Shown: in pieces, positions 1-8,592 of the stretch
Layout of the letters: every line of letters begins with the position of its first letter
Numbering within the stretch: position 1 is the stretch's first letter
DNA from: Microbacterium flavescens
Lineage (GTDB): Bacteria > Actinomycetota > Actinomycetes > Actinomycetales > Microbacteriaceae
Length of the DNA: 64,000 bases
Assembly (NCBI RefSeq): GCF_018588945.1
Contig: NZ_JAFIWA010000005.1
Coordinates: 265,890-329,889, forward strand
Reading direction: 5' to 3'
Notes under the pieces: generated by a model
Databases searched by the model: none
Told to the model about the DNA's origin: nothing
Seen by the model: only the letters and a program-made list of their open reading frames with translations
Translations under genes and position numbers: made by a program

Positions 1-92
1 CGCGGGCCGCGGCGCCGGCGCGGGGTGCGGTGGGGTTCGCGGCGAAGCTTCGCCGCCACTGCTGCCATCATCATCTCGATGTGCTCGTGCAT
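1..92 (-). CDS. Partial unknown protein, N-terminus only
   Basis: The reading frame opens with ATG at 92 and runs off the left edge of the window. A good ribosome site, GAGGAG, sits about 7 nt before the ATG, which is the main reason to believe it. The visible start reads MHEHIEMMMAAVAAKLRR and then becomes Arg/Pro-rich. It follows the cyclase gene on the same strand after a 63-nt gap. No family can be recognised from 30 residues. The short Arg-rich stretch at the edge could also mean that the frame is wrong. Confidence 0.4.
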   Translation of the reverse strand, partial: MHEHIEMMMAAVAAKLRREPHRTPRRRRGP

Positions 93-138
93 GATCGTCT
101 CCTCTTCGTGTGCTGAAGGAGAGGAGCACGCGGACACC

Positions 139-155
139 GCCCTGATACGCAGGGC
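139..155 (-). terminator. Small hairpin after the cyclase gene
   Basis: GCCCTG (139-144) and CAGGGC (150-155) form a 6-bp stem with a 5-nt loop, directly after the cyclase stop codon. There is no T-run. It is a weak candidate. Confidence 0.3.
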
Positions 156-1076
156 TCAGGCGGGAATCTCGGCGAAGGCCCGCACCGGGAATGTGCCGAA
201 GCCCTCGACGGCGGGCGGGGCGGCGGTGAAACGGGCACCGCGCGGCGGCAGCGATCCGAGGTTCGTGAGGTGCTCGACCACGTGCACACCGGCGCCGAGA
301 AGCAGCGAGTGCGCCGGCCGCTCCCCGCCGGACTCCGTGTCGTCGATGTTGAGCGAGTCGATGCCGACCAGCACGACCCCCGCGTCGATGAGCCACTGGG
401 CGCCCTCGCCGGTGAGGAACGGCGCACTCGAGCCGTACTCGGGCCGGCCGAACCAGCGGTCCCAGCCGGTGTGGAGCAGCACGGCCGTCCCGCGGACATC
501 GCGGTCGGCCAGCGTCTCGGCGCGGATGCCGCGGCGCTCAGGCGTCCACGCGTCCTCGAGGTGGAAGACCTCGGCGCGCAGCCCGACCAGCGAGGCCAGG
601 TCGAGCCCGGCGAGATCGCGTCCTTCGGCGTAGCGGTGGAACGGGCTGTCGAGGTAGGTGCCGGTGTTGCCGATCATCGTCAGGATGTCCATGGCGAACT
701 CGGTGCCCGGCGCGTACCTTGCGCGCGAGTCCTCGCGGGTCAGGTGCGGCGTGATGGTGGGCGCGGGCAGCCCGGGGTAGGTCACCAGCCCGGCGCGGAT
801 CGGGTGGCTGAGGTCGATGACGCGCGTCCCGGCGCCCACAGCGGGACCCGCCGTCTCCACTCCCCGACTGCCGCGGTGCGGCTCCTCGACCACGCGCACG
901 CCGCGGAGCTCGATCTCATCGACGAGTGCCAGGCCGAGGTGCTGCACCAGCAGCCGGCCGATCTCGGCCTCCGAGGCCTCGGGCGACGGCACGTCGAGGC
1001 GGAAGCCGGTGCCCGACAGTCCTCCTCCGTTGGCGAAGCGGATGTCGAAGTCGAAGTGGGCGCGATACTCGGGCAT
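156..1076 (-). CDS. Cyclase-family (kynurenine formamidase-like) hydrolase with N-terminal extension
   Basis: This is a 306-residue cytoplasmic protein. Residues about 85-306 match the cyclase family (PF04199, kynurenine formamidase and related amide hydrolases), with VIDLSHPI near residue 87 and GIDSLNID near 240. Residues 1-72 form an extra small domain (FANGGGLSGTGFRLDVP) that I do not recognise. The family metal motif HxGTHxDxPxH reads N137-T-G-T-Y141-L-D143-S-P-F-H147, so two His ligands are replaced while Asp and the last His remain. The natural substrate is therefore unclear, and assigning kynurenine formamidase activity would be unsafe. The ATG at 1076 lies exactly 6 nt after a TAGGCT -10 box, which suggests a leaderless transcript and supports this start. 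Confidence 0.8.
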   Translation of the reverse strand: MPEYRAHFDFDIRFANGGGLSGTGFRLDVPSPEASEAEIGRLLVQHLGLALVDEIELRGVRVVEEPHRGSRGVETAGPAVGAGTRVIDLSHPIRAGLVTYPGLPAPTITPHLTREDSRARYAPGTEFAMDILTMIGNTGTYLDSPFHRYAEGRDLAGLDLASLVGLRAEVFHLEDAWTPERRGIRAETLADRDVRGTAVLLHTGWDRWFGRPEYGSSAPFLTGEGAQWLIDAGVVLVGIDSLNIDDTESGGERPAHSLLLGAGVHVVEHLTNLGSLPPRGARFTAAPPAVEGFGTFPVRAFAEIPA

Positions 1077-1082
1077 GCCGCG

Positions 1083-1088
1083 AGCCTA
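1083..1088 (-). promoter_or_regulatory. -10 box TAGGCT, leaderless promoter of the cyclase gene
   Basis: TAGGCT on the minus strand ends 6 nt before the ATG at 1076. The spacing matches the other leaderless promoters in this window. Confidence 0.5.
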
Positions 1089-1143
1089 GAACCGGCCGGA
1101 TCCCGTCGTCTGCCGCACATCGTCGGATTCCCGCCGTTCCCCC

Positions 1144-1234
1144 GGGTCGTTGAGCGAGCGGACCGCCCCGCGGGTCGTTGAGCGAGCGAACCCCCCCGCG
1201 GGTCGTTGAGCGAGCGAAGCGAGACGAAACGCGC
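1144..1234 (+). repeat. Intergenic repeat family, two partial copies and one full copy
   Basis: Three forward copies of the family element start at 1144, 1171 and 1200. Only the last carries the whole unit: GGGTCGTTGAGCGAGCGAAG followed by CGAGACGAAACGC. The other two stop after GAGCGAGCG. The cluster fills the gap before the GNAT gene stop codon. Confidence 0.85.
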
Positions 1235-1236
1235 CC

Positions 1237-1953
1237 CTACCGCCCGGCGACGAACAGGTACCCGCGCTCGTCGTCGAACCCGCCGATCACCAGGCCGGCG
1301 GCCAGGTGCCGCACGATCTCGTCCCGGACGCGCGCGCGCCAGGCCGCGGCATCCGTCGGATCGTCCTTCCGGAGCGCCTCGATGTCGGGCGGCACGGCGA
1401 CCGACGCCACCACGCGGTCATCCTCCGGCGTCGGCACGGGCGGCGCGGCCAGCGCCCACGACACCAGGATGCGGTCGGTCTCGTCGCCGCGGTTGATGCC
1501 GTCGTCCATCGCGCCGTAGTGATTGACGAGGTACTCGGTCACCCGCGTGCCGAGCGTGCGCAGGTTGAAGTGGGCGTTGCGCGCGACGAGGGGGTCGAAG
1601 GTCCAGGTGATGTGGCCGACCTCGCGGGCGAGCGCCCACTCGCGCTGATGCTGCTTCAGCAGCCGGCCCAACCCCTGGCTCTGCAGCCCCGGCAGCACGC
1701 CGGTGATGTGGCTGTGCATCGAGCGCGCCGCCGGCGCGGCGAAGAAGGCGACGGATGCCCCGACCATGCGCTCGCCGTCGTACAGGCCGACCGCGTAGTT
1801 GCCGGAGTGGGCGAGCGCGCGCAGCAGGTTCGGCGGCATCCCGCCACGGTCGCCGCCCCAGACCTCGGCGAGCACGTCGGACGCCGTGTGGACAGCCTCG
1901 ACGGTGTCGAGGGCGCGGATGTCGATGCCCGGTGGGGTCGCGGAGTCGGCCAT
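1237..1953 (-). CDS. GNAT-superfamily acetyltransferase (COG3375-like)
   Basis: This is a 238-residue protein resembling the predicted GNAT acetyltransferases of COG3375. Residues about 60-115 hold the acetyl-CoA-binding part (LPGLQSQGLGRLLKQHQREWA, where Q-x-x-G-x-G/L fits motif A). The stretch ITWTFDPLVARNAHFNLRTLG is a hallmark of this subgroup. The substrate is unknown. The ATG at 1953 sits 6 nt after a TACCGT -10 box. The gene is divergent from the DHA2-type transporter, with a 51-nt gap holding both -10 boxes, so the two may be co-regulated. The stop codon abuts the repeat cluster. Confidence 0.85.
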   Translation of the reverse strand: MADSATPPGIDIRALDTVEAVHTASDVLAEVWGGDRGGMPPNLLRALAHSGNYAVGLYDGERMVGASVAFFAAPAARSMHSHITGVLPGLQSQGLGRLLKQHQREWALAREVGHITWTFDPLVARNAHFNLRTLGTRVTEYLVNHYGAMDDGINRGDETDRILVSWALAAPPVPTPEDDRVVASVAVPPDIEALRKDDPTDAAAWRARVRDEIVRHLAAGLVIGGFDDERGYLFVAGR

Positions 1954-1959
1954 GCGATC

Positions 1960-1965
1960 ACGGTA
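1960..1965 (-). promoter_or_regulatory. -10 box TACCGT, leaderless promoter of the GNAT gene
   Basis: TACCGT on the minus strand ends 6 nt before the ATG at 1953. Confidence 0.45.
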
Positions 1966-1992
1966 CTCCGCGCCGTGTGGTCGTCGCGCCGT

Positions 1993-1998
1993 TAGCCT
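1993..1998 (+). promoter_or_regulatory. -10 box TAGCCT, leaderless promoter of the DHA2 transporter
   Basis: TAGCCT ends 6 nt before the ATG at 2005. No Shine-Dalgarno sequence is possible in the remaining space, which supports leaderless translation from 2005. Confidence 0.5.
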
Positions 1999-2004
1999 GG
2001 ACGG

Positions 2005-3447
2005 ATGCGCACGCGGGGTGAGGACGAGAGAAGAAGACTCACCCGGATGCCTCGACAGGGCGCCATCGTGGCCGTCCTGGCCATCGCAGGCCTTGCCTCG
2101 TCGTTCATGTTCACGCTGGTCGTGCCGATCCAGTCCAAGCTCCCCGAGCTGCTGGATGCACCCCGCGAGGACACCGCCTGGGTCGTGACGTCGACCCTGC
2201 TGGCCGCGGCCATCATCACGCCGATCTCGGGCCGGCTCGGCGACATGTACGGCAAGCGCCGCATCGTGCTCGTGCTGCTCGGGCTCCTGGTGCTGGGCTC
2301 GGTGATCGCGGCGCTCTCCCCCGGCATCGTCGGCATCATCGTCGGCCGCACGCTGCAGGGCGCCGTGGTGGGGGTGGTGCCGCTCGGCATCTCGATCCTG
2401 CGCGACGTGCTGCACGAGAACCGCGTCGACACCGCGATCGCGCTCATCAGCGCGACCCTGGGGGTCGGCGGCGCGCTGGGCCTGCCGATCAGCGCGTTCA
2501 TCACCGAGCGCAGCGATTGGCACGTACTCTTCTGGGTCGCCGCCGGCCTCGGCGTCGTGGTCTTCGCCCTCGTCCTGTGGATCGTGCCCGTGAGCGTGCT
2601 GCGCACAGCCGGCCGGTTCGACTTCGTCGGCGCGGCCGGGCTCAGCCTCGGCCTCCTCGGCATCCTGCTCGCCATCTCGCGAGGCAACGACTGGGGCTGG
2701 CTCTCCGCGCCGGTGCTCGCCCTCGGGCTCGGCGGTCTCGCCGTGCTCGTGGCGTGGGGATGGTTCGAGCTGCGCATCGCCGAGCCGCTGCTCGACCTCC
2801 GCGTCGCGGCGCGGCGTCCGGTGCTGCTGACCAACATCGCCTCGGTGGCGATGGGGTTCTCGCTGTTCGCGTCCAACGTCGTCTACCCGCAGATGCTCGA
2901 GCTGCCCGTCGCCACGGGCGGCTTCGGCCTGTCGCTGCTGGCCGCCAGCCTCGTGGTGATGCCCGCCGGCATCGTGATGATGGTGCTCTCGCCGTTCTCC
3001 GGCCGCCTCGCCCGCACGATCGGGCCCAAGCTGCTGCTCGTGATGGGCGCGATCTCCCTGATCCTGGCCTACGGGTTCACCCTCCTCTTCTCGTCGGAGG
3101 TGTGGCACCTCGTCGCGGCGAACTTCCTCATCGGCGCGGGCATCGGCTTCGGGTACGCCGCCATGCCGATGCTCATCATGCGGTCGGTGCCGCAGTCCGA
3201 GACGGGCGCCTCGAACGGCCTGAACGCCCTCTTCCGCTCGCTCGGCACCAGCACCGCCGCCGCCGTCGTCGGCGCGGTGCTCGCCACCTACACCGTCTCG
3301 TACGAAGGCACCCCGGTGCCCTCGGCGGCCGGATTCCAGCTCTCGTTCGTGCTCGGCGGGGTCGCCGCCGTCATCGCGCTCGTCGTCGCGCTCTTCATCC
3401 CGCGGCGGCGCTCGGCGCAGGAGCGGCACCCCTCCCTTCCGGAGTGA
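2005..3447 (+). CDS. MFS transporter, DHA2-type (14-helix drug:H+ antiporter-like)
   Basis: This 480-residue membrane protein has about 14 hydrophobic segments, the number typical of the DHA2 (EmrB/QacA) branch. Motif A appears in the loop after helix 2 as GRLGDMYGKRR (near residue 76), followed by GRTLQGAVVGVVPLGISILRD, the usual helix 4-5 region. It probably exports a small hydrophobic compound using the proton gradient; the substrate cannot be read from the sequence. Met at 2005 is chosen because of the -10 box 6 nt upstream. An internal Met at 2047 is an alternative. Confidence 0.88.
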   Translation: MRTRGEDERRRLTRMPRQGAIVAVLAIAGLASSFMFTLVVPIQSKLPELLDAPREDTAWVVTSTLLAAAIITPISGRLGDMYGKRRIVLVLLGLLVLGSVIAALSPGIVGIIVGRTLQGAVVGVVPLGISILRDVLHENRVDTAIALISATLGVGGALGLPISAFITERSDWHVLFWVAAGLGVVVFALVLWIVPVSVLRTAGRFDFVGAAGLSLGLLGILLAISRGNDWGWLSAPVLALGLGGLAVLVAWGWFELRIAEPLLDLRVAARRPVLLTNIASVAMGFSLFASNVVYPQMLELPVATGGFGLSLLAASLVVMPAGIVMMVLSPFSGRLARTIGPKLLLVMGAISLILAYGFTLLFSSEVWHLVAANFLIGAGIGFGYAAMPMLIMRSVPQSETGASNGLNALFRSLGTSTAAAVVGAVLATYTVSYEGTPVPSAAGFQLSFVLGGVAAVIALVVALFIPRRRSAQERHPSLPE

Positions 3448-3522
3448 GGTCCCCACTGTCGAGCGGCCGCGCCGGGCGCTAACCTGACCTTCATCCACCG
3501 GGGGGCGGCGACGGGAGCGAGC

Positions 3523-5124
3523 ATGAGCGAGCGCGACGATCTGGATCCCGAGCAGGTGCCGGTCGGGGCGCCCGACGGGGCGACAGCAGCCGGGGCCGAG
3601 GCATCCGCCACCGCCACCGGCGCACTCGCCGCGGAGCGCAGCGGGACCGACGCGGCCGTCACGGTCGGCGAGGGCGACCACGACACGAAGTTCTTCGGAC
3701 AGCCGTGGTCGCTCGTGCACATCTTCTTCGTCGAGATGTGGGAGCGGTTCAGCTTCTACGGCATGCAGGGGATCCTGCTGCTGTACATGTACTACGCGGT
3801 GACCGAGGGCGGGCTCGGGATGCCGGAGGCCACCGCCGCCGGCATCGTCGGCGCCTACGGCGGCACGGTGTACCTCTCGACGATCCTCGGAGCGTGGGTC
3901 GCCGACCGCCTGCTCGGCTCGGAGCGGGTGCTCTTCTACAGCGCGATCGTCATCATGGCCGGCCACATCGGCCTGGCGCTGATCCCCGGTTTCTGGGGGC
4001 TCGGCGTGGGGCTCATCCTCGTCGCCGTCGGGTCGGGAGGACTGAAGGCCAACGCGACGGCGGTCGTCGGCACCCTCTACGCACCGGACGACACCCGGCG
4101 CGACGCCGGCTTCTCGCTGTTCTACCTCGGCATCAACCTCGGCGCGTTCTTCGGCCCGATCCTCACCGGCTGGGCACAGGTGACCTGGGGCTTCCACGCC
4201 GGCTTCCTGCTCGCCGCGATCGGCATGGCGGCCGGCCTCATCCAGTACTCGTTCGGTCGGCGCGGGCTGCCGAAGGATGCCAGCGTCGTGTCCAACCCGC
4301 TGCCGCGCAACCGCTACGGCCTGTGGATCGGCATCGCCGTCGCGGCGATCGTGCTCATCGTGGTGCTCGTGCTCGTTCGCGTGATCCGGCCCGACAACCT
4401 GGCGCAGGTGGTCATCCTGGTCACCGTGATCGCCGCCGTGGCCTACTTCGCCGTGATCCTGAGTTCGCGCGCGATCTCGTCCGTCGAGCGGTCGCGGGTC
4501 TTCGGCTTCATCCCGCTGTTCCTCGTGAGCGTCGCATTCTGGTCGCTGTACCAGCAGCAGTTCACGGTGCTGACGATCTACTCCGACAAGCAGCTCGACC
4601 GGACGGTCTTCGGCCTCGAGCTGCCGCCCTCGGTGATCCAGTCGATCAACCCGGTCTTCATCATCATCCTGTCCGGCGTGTTCGCGGCCCTGTGGACGAA
4701 GCTGGGCACCCGCCAGCCGTCGACGCCGGTCAAGTTCGGCCTCGCGTCGATCATCATGGGCATCGCGTTCCTCCTCTTCCTGCCCTTCACCGGCGGCGCG
4801 CCGAACTCGACGCCGCTCATGGCGATCGTCGGCATCCTGTTCGTCTTCACCGTCGCCGAGCTACTGCTGTCGCCGGTCGGGCTGTCGGTGACGACGAAGC
4901 TCGCCCCAGCGCGCTTCCACACGCAGATGGTGGCGCTGTTCTTCCTGTCGGTCGCCCTCGGCACGTCGATCGCCGGCTGGCTGGCCGGGTTCTACGATCC
5001 CGAGAACGACCCGCAGGGCGAGGTGCCGTACTTCCTGACGCTCGGGCTCATCGCGATCGCGGTCGGCGCCGTGCTGCTCGTCTTCGTCAAGCCGGTGCTG
5101 AAGCTGATGAGGGGCGTGCGCTGA
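3523..5124 (+). CDS. POT/PTR-family peptide:proton symporter
   Basis: This 533-residue membrane protein imports di- and tripeptides together with protons if it follows the family. The POT signature is clear: EMWERFSFYG (ExxERFxYYG family motif) near residue 73, then a stretch of 12-14 hydrophobic segments and the conserved FYLGINLGAFFGP around residue 205. The first 55 residues form a hydrophilic, Ala/Glu-rich tail that is longer than usual. A GGGAG-like ribosome site precedes the ATG at 3523. It stands alone between an upstream transporter and a convergent SRPBCC gene, and ends in a strong hairpin. Confidence 0.92.
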   Translation: MSERDDLDPEQVPVGAPDGATAAGAEASATATGALAAERSGTDAAVTVGEGDHDTKFFGQPWSLVHIFFVEMWERFSFYGMQGILLLYMYYAVTEGGLGMPEATAAGIVGAYGGTVYLSTILGAWVADRLLGSERVLFYSAIVIMAGHIGLALIPGFWGLGVGLILVAVGSGGLKANATAVVGTLYAPDDTRRDAGFSLFYLGINLGAFFGPILTGWAQVTWGFHAGFLLAAIGMAAGLIQYSFGRRGLPKDASVVSNPLPRNRYGLWIGIAVAAIVLIVVLVLVRVIRPDNLAQVVILVTVIAAVAYFAVILSSRAISSVERSRVFGFIPLFLVSVAFWSLYQQQFTVLTIYSDKQLDRTVFGLELPPSVIQSINPVFIIILSGVFAALWTKLGTRQPSTPVKFGLASIIMGIAFLLFLPFTGGAPNSTPLMAIVGILFVFTVAELLLSPVGLSVTTKLAPARFHTQMVALFFLSVALGTSIAGWLAGFYDPENDPQGEVPYFLTLGLIAIAVGAVLLVFVKPVLKLMRGVR

Positions 5125-5138
5125 CGCACACGCCCCTC
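5109..5138. terminator. Bidirectional terminator hairpin
   Basis: GAGGGGCGTG (5109-5118) pairs perfectly with CACGCCCCTC (5129-5138) around a 10-nt loop. It overlaps the last codons of the peptide transporter and lies 15 nt before the end of the convergent SRPBCC gene, so it can serve both. Confidence 0.7.
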
Positions 5139-5153
5139 GAGGGTTCCCGGGGG

Positions 5154-5750
5154 TCAGACGCGGTCGTCGCCCTCGGAGTACGGGGCTGCGGGGCCCTCCG
5201 TCGTGTACATGCCGGTCGATCCGGCGGTACCGGCCGGCGCGTCGGAGCCGTAGCCGCCGGTCATTGCCTCGGCATCCCGCTCCGTCACACCGTCATGCAC
5301 CTCGCCGCGCCAGCCTCCGGTCTCACGGCCGCGCTCCTCGATGAACTCGCGGAAGCGCTGGAGGTCGGCCTCGGCCTGGCGCTCGTCGAAGTCGAGCGCG
5401 GCGCCCACCTTCTCGACGAACGTCTCGGGCAGCCACATCATCTCGAGGTCGACGTGCGTGCCGCCGTCGGCATTGGGGGTGAAGGCGACACGGCCGGTGT
5501 GGCTCTTGCCGTCGATGCTCGCCCAGGCGATGAGCTGGTCGGGCACCTGCTCGGTGATCTCCGCCTCGAATTCGCGGCGGACTCCGCCGACGCTTACCAC
5601 CCAGCGCGTGCGGGTGTCATCGAGCTGGGTCACTTCCTTGACCGCGTGCAGAAAACTCGGGAACGACTCGAACTGCGTCCACTGGTTGTACACGGGCCGG
5701 ATCGGCGCATCGACGTCGATTCCGGCGCTCATCGTGCTCGGCTTGGCCAT
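5154..5750 (-). CDS. SRPBCC-family (polyketide cyclase/dehydrase-like) protein
   Basis: This 198-residue protein has a START-like ligand-binding fold in residues about 5-150 (IDVDAPIRPVYNQWTQFESFPSFL, then GVRREFEAEITEQVPDQLIAW), typical of the SRPBCC family (COG5637-like). The C-terminal 50 residues are Gly/Ala/Ser-rich and probably disordered. The role is unknown; related proteins are often stress- or membrane-associated. The ATG at 5750 is chosen because GGGAGGAACC precedes it directly; an upstream Met at 5780 has no such site. Confidence 0.85.
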   Translation of the reverse strand: MAKPSTMSAGIDVDAPIRPVYNQWTQFESFPSFLHAVKEVTQLDDTRTRWVVSVGGVRREFEAEITEQVPDQLIAWASIDGKSHTGRVAFTPNADGGTHVDLEMMWLPETFVEKVGAALDFDERQAEADLQRFREFIEERGRETGGWRGEVHDGVTERDAEAMTGGYGSDAPAGTAGSTGMYTTEGPAAPYSEGDDRV

Positions 5751-5834
5751 GGTTCCTCCCTTGATCTGCGGTCTGTCCACCGTAGGCAGACGGGCCCGCG
5801 CACCGGAGGGGGTTGACGATCACCCGGAGGCCGT

Positions 5835-7061
5835 CTATCCCGCGCCGCCCGTGCGCATCCGCCGGCCTGCGAGCGCGAGTCCGACACCGCCCACGACGGC
5901 GGCGAGGAGCATGGCGGATGCTGACACCGCTGTCGTCGAGGTGGGCGACGTTTCCCCGCCCGTGGCCCCGCCGAGCCACGGGCCGACGGCGATCCCGATG
6001 TTGAACAGCACCACGATGCCGGCGCTCGCGAGCGTCCGCGTGCGCTCGGTGGATACGCGCATGAGCGTCGTCTGCAGCAGCGGGAACATGGCTCCGAGCG
6101 CGAATCCCCATGCCGCGAGCGCCGCGATGACGGCGACCAGGTTCGAGGCGGCGAGCGTCAGCACCGCGAACACGGCGACGAAGAGCACCAGGATGCCCGT
6201 GAGCGACGCCCGCGGGAAGCGGTCGGCCAGGAATCCGGCGGCGACGACGCCGACCATGCCGGCGGCGCCGAAGAGGAAGAGCAGGGCGGCCGCCCATTCG
6301 GCGTCGATCGACGCCGAGACCCCGAGGTAGGGCCGGATGTAGGTGAACGACGCGAACTGCGCGACGGCGATGAGGATCGACGCCAGCCCGAATGCGGCGA
6401 GCGCCGGCAGCGACGGGTCGCGCCAGAACCCCTGCGCGCGCTCCGACGTGTCGGGTCGAGCCGGCACATGGCGCGGCATCCCCCGCATCACGACCACCCC
6501 GACGACGAGGGCGACGGCGCCGAGTGCGACGAACGTCGCCCGCCATCCCCACGCCTGGGCGAGGAGGGTGGCGAGCGGCAGTCCGGCGACCGTGGCCGCG
6601 GTGCCTCCCGCCGTGACGATTGCGAGACCGCGCCCGAGGTGCCCGGGAGCGAGGAGGGCAGTGGCGTAGACGATCACGACCGCCCAGAAGACTCCGTGAG
6701 CTGTCGCGGCGACCACGCGCGCAGCCACGGCGAAGGCGTACGCGGGCGCGAAGGCGGTCGCGACGTTCGCGAGGGCGAACACCCCGAGCGAGATGCCGAC
6801 GACCAGCCGGCGGTCGATGCGGGACGTTGCTCGAGCGAGCGGGATGCTCGTGACGATCACGGTGATCGCCCACACCGAGATGAGCAGCCCGATCTGCATG
6901 GGCGACACTGCCAGGTCGGCCGCCATCTCGGGCATGAGCCCGGCCGGCAGCGACTCGGCGGTCACGGTGACCAGCACGCCGAAGCTGAGGATCAGAAGGG
7001 GGCGCAGCGGGAAGCGGGCGACCGGAGCGGATGCCGGCGCCGAGGCCGTTGAGATCGTCAT
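5835..7061 (-). CDS. MFS transporter, DHA1-type (AraJ/YdhP-like)
   Basis: This 408-residue, 12-helix major facilitator resembles the sugar/drug efflux branch (AraJ, COG2814). The opening helix carries TVTAESLPAGLMPEMAADL, and the loop after helix 2 has RATSRIDRR, a degenerate motif A. Export of a small molecule sensed by the adjacent MerR protein is the simplest reading. The ATG at 7061 lies 6 nt after TAGCCT (7068-7073), so the message is probably leaderless. The gene is divergent from the MerR regulator, and they share one palindrome-bearing promoter region. Confidence 0.9.
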   Translation of the reverse strand: MTISTASAPASAPVARFPLRPLLILSFGVLVTVTAESLPAGLMPEMAADLAVSPMQIGLLISVWAITVIVTSIPLARATSRIDRRLVVGISLGVFALANVATAFAPAYAFAVAARVVAATAHGVFWAVVIVYATALLAPGHLGRGLAIVTAGGTAATVAGLPLATLLAQAWGWRATFVALGAVALVVGVVVMRGMPRHVPARPDTSERAQGFWRDPSLPALAAFGLASILIAVAQFASFTYIRPYLGVSASIDAEWAAALLFLFGAAGMVGVVAAGFLADRFPRASLTGILVLFVAVFAVLTLAASNLVAVIAALAAWGFALGAMFPLLQTTLMRVSTERTRTLASAGIVVLFNIGIAVGPWLGGATGGETSPTSTTAVSASAMLLAAVVGGVGLALAGRRMRTGGAG

Positions 7062-7067
7062 GATGCG

Positions 7068-7099
7068 AGGCTAAACTTTGACATTAATGTCAATGTCAA
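7068..7099 (-). promoter_or_regulatory. MerR-type promoter and operator between transporter and regulator
   Basis: On the minus strand a TTGACA -35 box (7094-7099) is separated by 20 bp from the -10 box TAGCCT (7068-7073). A 20-bp spacer is too long for efficient RNA polymerase binding unless DNA is twisted, which is how MerR proteins activate. The spacer holds the perfect 16-bp palindrome TTGACATTAATGTCAA (7078-7093). On the plus strand TTGACA (7078-7083) also faces the merR-like gene. Confidence 0.75.
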
Positions 7100-7118
7100 G
7101 CCTTACGAGGTACTTCCG

Positions 7119-7505
7119 ATGAAGATCGGCGAACTGTCCGAACGCACGGGCATTCCGACGCGGATGCTGCGCTACTACGAGCAGCAGGAACTCCTCGACT
7201 CGGAGCGCACCGCGAACGGCTATCGCAGCTACGACGAAGCCGACGTCGAGAGGGCATCGCGCGTGCGCGGCCTCATCCAGTCCGGCCTGTCGACCCGCAT
7301 GACCCGCGTGGTGCTCGACCTCGAGCGTCAGTGCGCGCTCGCGGCTCCGCCGAGCTGCTCGCGGGCACTGGCCGAGGAGCTCGCCGGCGAACTCGAGGCG
7401 CTCGAGACCCGACTGGCGTGCCTCACCAAGAGCCGCGATGCGGTGGCGGAGTATCTCCAGCGCAGCGAGCACGGCGACCTCATCCGCCGCGAGGCGGTCG
7501 CGTAG
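7119..7505 (+). CDS. MerR-family transcriptional regulator
   Basis: This is a 128-residue DNA-binding regulator. Residues 1-68 are a standard MerR winged helix-turn-helix (MKIGELSERTGIPTRMLRYYEQQELL, then NGYRSYDEADVERASRVRGLIQ). Residues about 80-118 form the dimer coiled coil. Two Cys residues (in RQCALAAPPSC) lie at the hinge; they could bind metal or a thiol-reactive ligand, but the family metal motif is not present. It most likely activates the divergent DHA1 transporter through the 20-bp-spacer promoter. The ATG at 7119 has CGAGG 9 nt upstream. Confidence 0.92.
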   Translation: MKIGELSERTGIPTRMLRYYEQQELLDSERTANGYRSYDEADVERASRVRGLIQSGLSTRMTRVVLDLERQCALAAPPSCSRALAEELAGELEALETRLACLTKSRDAVAEYLQRSEHGDLIRREAVA

Positions 7506-7566
7506 CGGCATCCGCTCCAACCACGGCGCGCCGCGGGCGGCACGGCGAACAGGGCAGAATCGATGC

Positions 7567-8448
<882 letters not shown>

Positions 8449-8466
8449 CAGGAGGGGTGGGGTGGG

Positions 8467-8587
8467 GCGTTTCGTCTCGCTTCGCTCGCTCAACGACCCG
8501 GGAGGACGAGGGCGGAACGGCAGGGCGTTTCGTCTCGCTTCGCTCGCTCAACGACCCGGGGGGACGGGCTCGCTCAACGACCCGGGG
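8467..8587 (-). repeat. Intergenic repeat family, two full copies and one partial copy
   Basis: Two complete reverse-oriented units (GCGTTTCGTCTCGCTTCGCT followed by CGCTCAACGACCCGGG) start at 8467 and 8525. A truncated unit (GCTCGCTCAACGACCCGGGG) lies at 8568-8587. They separate purU from the convergent sulfatase-fold gene and end 6 nt before its stop codon. Confidence 0.88.
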
Positions 8588-8592
8588 GGCGG

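Noticed and set aside
25..633. Plus-strand frame at the left edge
   Set aside because: It overlaps the cyclase gene antisense and is Ser/Arg/Pro-rich without recognisable motifs.
1237..4197. Long stop-free minus-strand frame of nearly 1000 codons
   Set aside because: Its upper two thirds lies antisense to two clear transporter genes and reads as a His/Arg/Glu/Asp-rich polymer without domains. Only the 1237-1953 part is a real GNAT gene.
3705..5816. 700-codon plus-strand frame within the peptide transporter
   Set aside because: Arg/His/Pro-rich, overlapping the POT gene whose motifs are intact in a different frame.
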